Shown here one piece after another: positions 7,002-7,559 of a stretch of 7,559 bases of DNA. Within the stretch, counting starts at the first letter, position 1. Each line of letters begins with the position of its first letter. Position numbers and translations under genes: made by a program. The notes beneath the pieces were generated by a model. The model was not told the origin of the DNA and did no database searches. It saw only the letters and a list, made by a program, of their open reading frames with translations. This DNA comes from Clostridia bacterium (GTDB lineage: Bacteria; Bacillota_A; Clostridia; Oscillospirales; Acutalibacteraceae), in the NCBI GenBank assembly GCA_017503305.1, contig JAFVTJ010000086.1, forward strand, positions 1-7,559. Direction: 5' to 3'.

Positions 7002-7559
7002 TTATTCTTCGGGCATTTCCCAGTTGTGCCAAACTGCTTGAACGTCGTCATTTTCTTCAAGCATATCAATAAGTCTTTCCATTTTAACCACTAAATCGGG
7101 GTCGTCAATAGAAGACATTGTTTGCGGCACGTAAGCTACTTCGGCAGAAACGAACTTATAACCTTGTTCTTCCAAAGCATCACGAACTGCGCCTAAAGAA
7201 TTAGGTTCGGTAGAAATTTCGAAAATTTCGCCGTCAAATTCAAAATCATCAGCACCTGCTTCCAGTGCGGCTTCCATAACGGTGTCTTCATCTAAGCCTT
7301 CAGCTTCAATAACAATTATACCCTTGCGGTCAAACATAAATGTAACCGAGCCCGACTGACCGAGATTACCGCCAAACTTATCAAAATAGTGGCGCATTTC
7401 ACCTGCAGTACGGTTGCGGTTATCGGTAAGCGTTTCAACCACAACTGCCACACCACAAGGACCGTAGCCCTCGTAAAGTAATTCTTCGTAGTTAGTGTTG
7501 TCGCCTTCGCCTGCAGCCTTTTTGATAATTCTTTCAATATTATCGTTAGGTACGTTTGC
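7002..7559 (-). CDS. yebC: YebC/TACO1-family protein (N-terminus cut off by window edge)
   Basis: The frame is open from the right edge (7559) to the TAA at 7004-7002, giving 185 residues. YebC-family proteins are usually 240-250 residues, so about 58 N-terminal residues (the MSGHSKWHNI region) lie outside the window. Family signatures are ANVPNDNIERIIKKA at the edge, YEGYGPCGVAVVVE, LTDNRNRTAGEMRHYFDK, FGGNLGQSGSVTFMFDRKG, and the C-terminal LEENDDVQAVWHNWEMPEE. The GTG at 7451 is an internal Val codon, since clear homology continues upstream of it. The family was long annotated as transcriptional regulators; more recent work links it to translation (human TACO1; relief of ribosome stalling at proline runs in bacteria). 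Here Cys replaces the usual second Gly in GYGPGG. The gene seems to end its own transcript at the hairpin 11 nt downstream. Confidence 0.97.
   Translation of the reverse strand, partial: ANVPNDNIERIIKKAAGEGDNTNYEELLYEGYGPCGVAVVVETLTDNRNRTAGEMRHYFDKFGGNLGQSGSVTFMFDRKGIIVIEAEGLDEDTVMEAALEAGADDFEFDGEIFEISTEPNSLGAVRDALEEQGYKFVSAEVAYVPQTMSSIDDPDLVVKMERLIDMLEENDDVQAVWHNWEMPEE

Noticed and set aside
7316..7537. Minus-strand open frame of 73 codons overlapping the yebC-family gene
   Set aside because: It is an out-of-frame reading of the same strand; the other frame carries continuous YebC homology to the window edge.

Overview
This looks like a chromosomal segment of a low-GC Gram-positive bacterium, probably a member of the class Clostridia (Bacillota) of the gut/rumen type. 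The RpoB sequence follows the Bacillus/Clostridium pattern and lacks the large proteobacterial insertion SI2. Ribosome-binding sites are strong and purine-rich, intergenic DNA is A+T-rich with sigma-A-like promoters, and one gene encodes a very large secreted multi-domain protein ending in tandem Trp/Tyr-rich repeats, a design common in fibre-associated Firmicutes. I cannot name genus or species. Layout: all three genes lie on the minus strand, so transcription runs from the right end of the window to the left. In that order they are: (1) the 3' three quarters of a yebC-family gene (7559 to 7002), ending at a perfect 12-bp terminator hairpin with a TTCG loop; (2) a complete 1221-codon gene (6899 to 3234) for a secreted protein with a signal peptide, three related beta-sandwich-like modules, a parallel beta-helix domain and seven C-terminal repeats of 21-23 residues, closed by an 11-bp terminator hairpin 5 nt after the stop codon; (3) rpoB (from 2954), which has its own consensus-like promoter (TTGACT-17 bp-TATAAT) and a leader of about 145 nt, and runs off the left edge after 984 codons, so its 3' end is missing. 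How the parts relate: each gene appears to be its own transcription unit. Terminators separate them, and there is a clear promoter before rpoB and a weaker one before the secreted-protein gene. There is no sign of a shared pathway. yebC (translation-associated factor) and rpoB (RNA polymerase beta subunit) are housekeeping genes, while the large secreted protein is accessory and probably acts on or binds polysaccharide outside the cell. I see no RNA genes, CRISPR arrays, insertion sequences or phage genes. The most interesting points are the domain architecture of the secreted protein, rpoB standing apart from the ribosomal protein genes that usually precede it, and possible structure in the rpoB leader.
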